Assembly: GCA_016198645.1 (NCBI GenBank)
Contig: JACQIE010000074.1
Location: forward strand, 1-6,591
Source: Candidatus Aenigmatarchaeota archaeon
GTDB taxonomy: Archaea > Aenigmatarchaeota > Aenigmatarchaeia > GW2011-AR5
Direction of reading: 5' to 3'
Length of the DNA stretch: 6,591 bases
The translations under genes and the position numbers were made by a program. Of the stretch, positions 5,281 through 6,591 are shown piece by piece (within the stretch, counting starts at the first letter, position 1; each line of letters begins with the position of its first letter). The notes beneath the pieces are model-generated. The model saw nothing but the letters and a program-made list of their open reading frames with translations. It made no database searches and was not told where the DNA came from.

Positions 5281-5318
5281 CTCTGCCGCAATAATAGAGA
5301 AGCAAAGAGAGATAAATT

Positions 5319-5816
5319 ATGACGATAGCCGACATTTTCATAGCCAATGTTGAGCAACTGGGCTTCTTCGATTTCCTGCTGCCGTGGTTGTTCACGTTTG
5401 CGATAACTTACGGCCTCCTTATCAAGGCGGATATATTCGGCGCGGCTAACGCAAAAATATCCGTGGTGCTTGCCGTCGTCTTCGCCTTCTTCACGGCGCC
5501 GTTCGCGGGCATATTCCTCAAGTCATTCTTTTCCACGCTAAGCACGGAGATGGTCATAGTGCTGGGCGGGCTGTTGACTATAATATTATTCGCCACAATA
5601 CTCGGAATAGAGCGGAGCAGCCTGCCGTACCGCTCATATGCGGCTATAGCGCTGGGCGCAATAGCGTTCTTCATCGCGATAGGCGGCGAAGTGTCAGGCA
5701 TACGCCTCGGCAGCAATACCGTGATGACCGCAGTCTTCGTAATAATACTGCTGGCAGCCATCGGTTTCGTCACAGGCAGCGCGCCTGCGGCTGCCCCCAA
5801 GGAAGAGAAAAAATGA
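5319..5816 (+). CDS. Five-helix small membrane protein, paralogue 2, 165 aa
   Basis: Five hydrophobic helices at about 15-35, 44-68, 75-97, 103-125 and 130-152, preceded by a short amphipathic start (MTIADIFIANVEQLGFF) and followed by a charged tail (PAAAPKEEKK). Residues 14-41 (LGFFDFLLPWLFTFAITYGL and onward) match the protein encoded next at 17 of 28 positions, and the gene at 4026 shares the same first helix and topology. No polar residues suggesting a transporter or enzyme are obvious within the helices. It has its own TATA box and is divergent from vapB. It is probably a subunit that oligomerises in the membrane, and the paired genes hint at a hetero-complex; that is inference. Confidence 0.85.
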   Translation: MTIADIFIANVEQLGFFDFLLPWLFTFAITYGLLIKADIFGAANAKISVVLAVVFAFFTAPFAGIFLKSFFSTLSTEMVIVLGGLLTIILFATILGIERSSLPYRSYAAIALGAIAFFIAIGGEVSGIRLGSNTVMTAVFVIILLAAIGFVTGSAPAAAPKEEKK

Positions 5817-5844
5817 GGGCAATGAGTCTTTGCGGCTGATAGTC

Positions 5845-6327
5845 ATGGTGAATCCGTTCGAGCTTCTGGTTTCCAATCTTTCCTCGCTCGGATTCTTTAA
5901 TTTCTTTCTGCCGTTTCTCTTCGTGTTCGCAGTGCTTTACGGGCTGCTTCTGAAGAGCCATGCACTGGGAGATGACCCGAAAGTGACGGGCGTGGTTTCG
6001 CTTGCCATGGCTTTTCTGACCATAGGGTTCGGCGGACCCCTTCTCGGGGCGTTTTTCATAAACCTTGCCGGCGCGGCGGCTATCCTGCTATCCGGGATAC
6101 TGATAATAATACTGGTTGTCGGGCTGGCCGGCGGCAAGCTGAGCGACGTGACTGCCGGGAAAGGCATCACCGCGATAATGGCAGGAATAGGCGTTGTCAT
6201 TGTTTACTCGATATTCCAGTCTCTGACCAACACCTCTCTGGACAACTCACTGGCCATCACGATACTCATAATCGTATTGATGCTCGGCGCCGTCATGTTC
6301 ATAACCGGCGCAGGAAACGGGCACTGA
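5845..6327 (+). CDS. Five-helix small membrane protein, paralogue 3, 160 aa
   Basis: The ATG at 5845 is chosen because the resulting N-terminus (MVNPFELLVSNLSSLGFFNF) lines up with that of the preceding paralogue within one residue; the upstream TTG at 5830 would add an unmatched extension. Five helices are predicted at about 17-37, 48-75, 76-97, 105-128 and 136-155, with a short loop GGKLSDVTAGKG between the third and fourth. The core LPFLFVFAVLYGLLLKS is nearly shared with the gene at 4026. It follows the 5319 gene by 28 bases with no separate promoter, so it is co-transcribed. Function unknown. Confidence 0.85.
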   Translation: MVNPFELLVSNLSSLGFFNFFLPFLFVFAVLYGLLLKSHALGDDPKVTGVVSLAMAFLTIGFGGPLLGAFFINLAGAAAILLSGILIIILVVGLAGGKLSDVTAGKGITAIMAGIGVVIVYSIFQSLTNTSLDNSLAITILIIVLMLGAVMFITGAGNGH

Positions 6328-6402
6328 TTTTGTAACAATACGTAAATAATGAACGGCCGTGAACGTCGGAAAATCGTAGCGGGCGTTTAGTGAAGAGAAA
6401 GC

Positions 6403-6496
6403 AAGGACTTTTCGTTGATGATTTTTTGTAAACTACGCCACTAATGACGCACCGCTGTGCGTTTTCGCAAAGGGGTTATGAAAGGGAAGGACTTTT
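6403..6496 (+). repeat. Direct repeat AAGGACTTTT, each copy followed by TGATGA
   Basis: AAGGACTTTT occurs at 6403-6412 and 6487-6496. Each copy is followed after 3 and 7 bases, respectively, by TGATGA. The pairing of the two elements in both copies is suggestive, but only two copies are visible. Confidence 0.5.
6447..6465 (+). terminator. GC-rich hairpin followed by TTTT
   Basis: ACGCAC (6447-6452) pairs with GTGCGT (6457-6462) around a CGCT loop and runs straight into T residues (6462-6465). This looks like an intrinsic terminator, possibly for the membrane-gene pair ending at 6327 or for a short leader RNA. The T-run is short. Confidence 0.4.
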
Positions 6497-6497
6497 A

Positions 6498-6515
6498 GCG
6501 CCGTGATGACGGTGC
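6498..6515. other. Hairpin with GATG loop
   Basis: GCGCCGT (6498-6504) pairs with ACGGTGC (6509-6515), seven pairs including one G-T, around a GATG loop. It lies 2 bases after the second AAGGACTTTT copy. Confidence 0.4.
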
Positions 6516-6536
6516 GGGCTCGTCTTCGGCTTTACT

Positions 6537-6559
6537 TATTTTGGCGTTTTGCCAAAATA
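6537..6559. other. Perfect 9-pair hairpin
   Basis: TATTTTGGC (6537-6545) and GCCAAAATA (6551-6559) are perfect inverted repeats around GTTTT. It could be a regulator site or an RNA hairpin; on either strand no long T-run follows, so a terminator role is not clear. Confidence 0.5.
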
Positions 6560-6591
6560 TCTCTACGCTTCGATTCGCAAATCATAAAAGG

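Larger units (their letters stand above)
6328..6591. other. Gene-free region with several hairpins
   Basis: No open frame longer than about 28 codons has a credible start or ribosome site on either strand. The region holds three compact hairpins (6447-6462, 6498-6515, 6537-6559), one long-range stem (6383-6392 with 6439-6450) and a 10-base direct repeat (6403-6412 and 6487-6496). It could be a structured RNA, the leader of a gene beyond the right edge, or a control region of the element. No tRNA or C/D-box layout was found. Confidence 0.5.

Noticed and set aside
6349..6390. Short plus-strand frame starting MNGRERRKIV
   Set aside because: Only 13 codons with no ribosome site and no relation to neighbours.
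6498..6530. C/D-box guide RNA suggested by GTGATGA at 6503-6509
   Set aside because: No CTGA D or D' boxes lie at the required distance on that strand, and the sequence is part of a hairpin.
6537..6559. CRISPR or transposon end from inverted repeats in the tail region
   Set aside because: There is no regular repeat-spacer array, no transposase and no matching terminal repeat elsewhere in the window.
6505..6589. Minus-strand open stretch of about 28 codons at the right edge
   Set aside because: It lacks a supported start, is crossed by the 9-pair hairpin and ends quickly; a coding role cannot be supported.

Overview
The window looks archaeal, most likely from a DPANN-type lineage such as Micrarchaeota, or from a plasmid or virus of such a host. 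The evidence is TTTATATA-type TATA boxes about 26-45 bases before start codons, GGAGGTGA-type ribosome sites, heavy use of ATA for isoleucine and AGA/AGG for arginine, ATGA start/stop overlaps, oligo-T tracts after stop codons, and an AbrB/PIN-type VapBC pair. The host assignment is inference: no ribosomal RNA, tRNA or core housekeeping gene is present.

Left block (1-3284, all plus strand): the tail of a gene ending in a CxxC knuckle; two Gly/Ala-rich putative membrane proteins joined to it and to each other by ATGA overlaps; then, behind a clear TATA box, a putative metalloprotein with an unusual HExxxH motif, a 330-residue multi-part protein (Pro/Gly linker, tandem 9-residue repeats, helical C-terminal half), a 92-residue charged helical protein with a perfect ribosome site, and a 71-residue protein. 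The 71-residue protein is almost entirely a second copy of a helical module found inside the 330-residue protein. None of these is a family I can name.

Right block (3341-6327): a signal-peptide, three-helix membrane protein with a long coiled-coil tail is followed by a small five-helix membrane protein. Two more five-helix proteins (5319-5816 and 5845-6327) are clear paralogues of it. A complete VapBC toxin-antitoxin cassette on the minus strand (4478-5142) sits between the first paralogue and the other two. An 18-base perfect palindrome lies between the vapB TATA box and the vapB start. A 10-base sequence, CACTGCAAAT, abuts or overlaps both divergent TATA boxes of the vapB/membrane-gene intergenic region.

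The last 264 bases (6328-6591) have no credible gene but hold several hairpins, one followed by a T-run and in conflict with a longer alternative stem, so they may encode a structured RNA or leader.

Taken together the window reads as an accessory module: a set of soluble and membrane proteins of unknown function that could form an envelope-associated apparatus (secretion, conjugation, adhesion or virion-like), with a stabilising toxin-antitoxin pair. The link between the two blocks is inferred only from proximity and shared strand.
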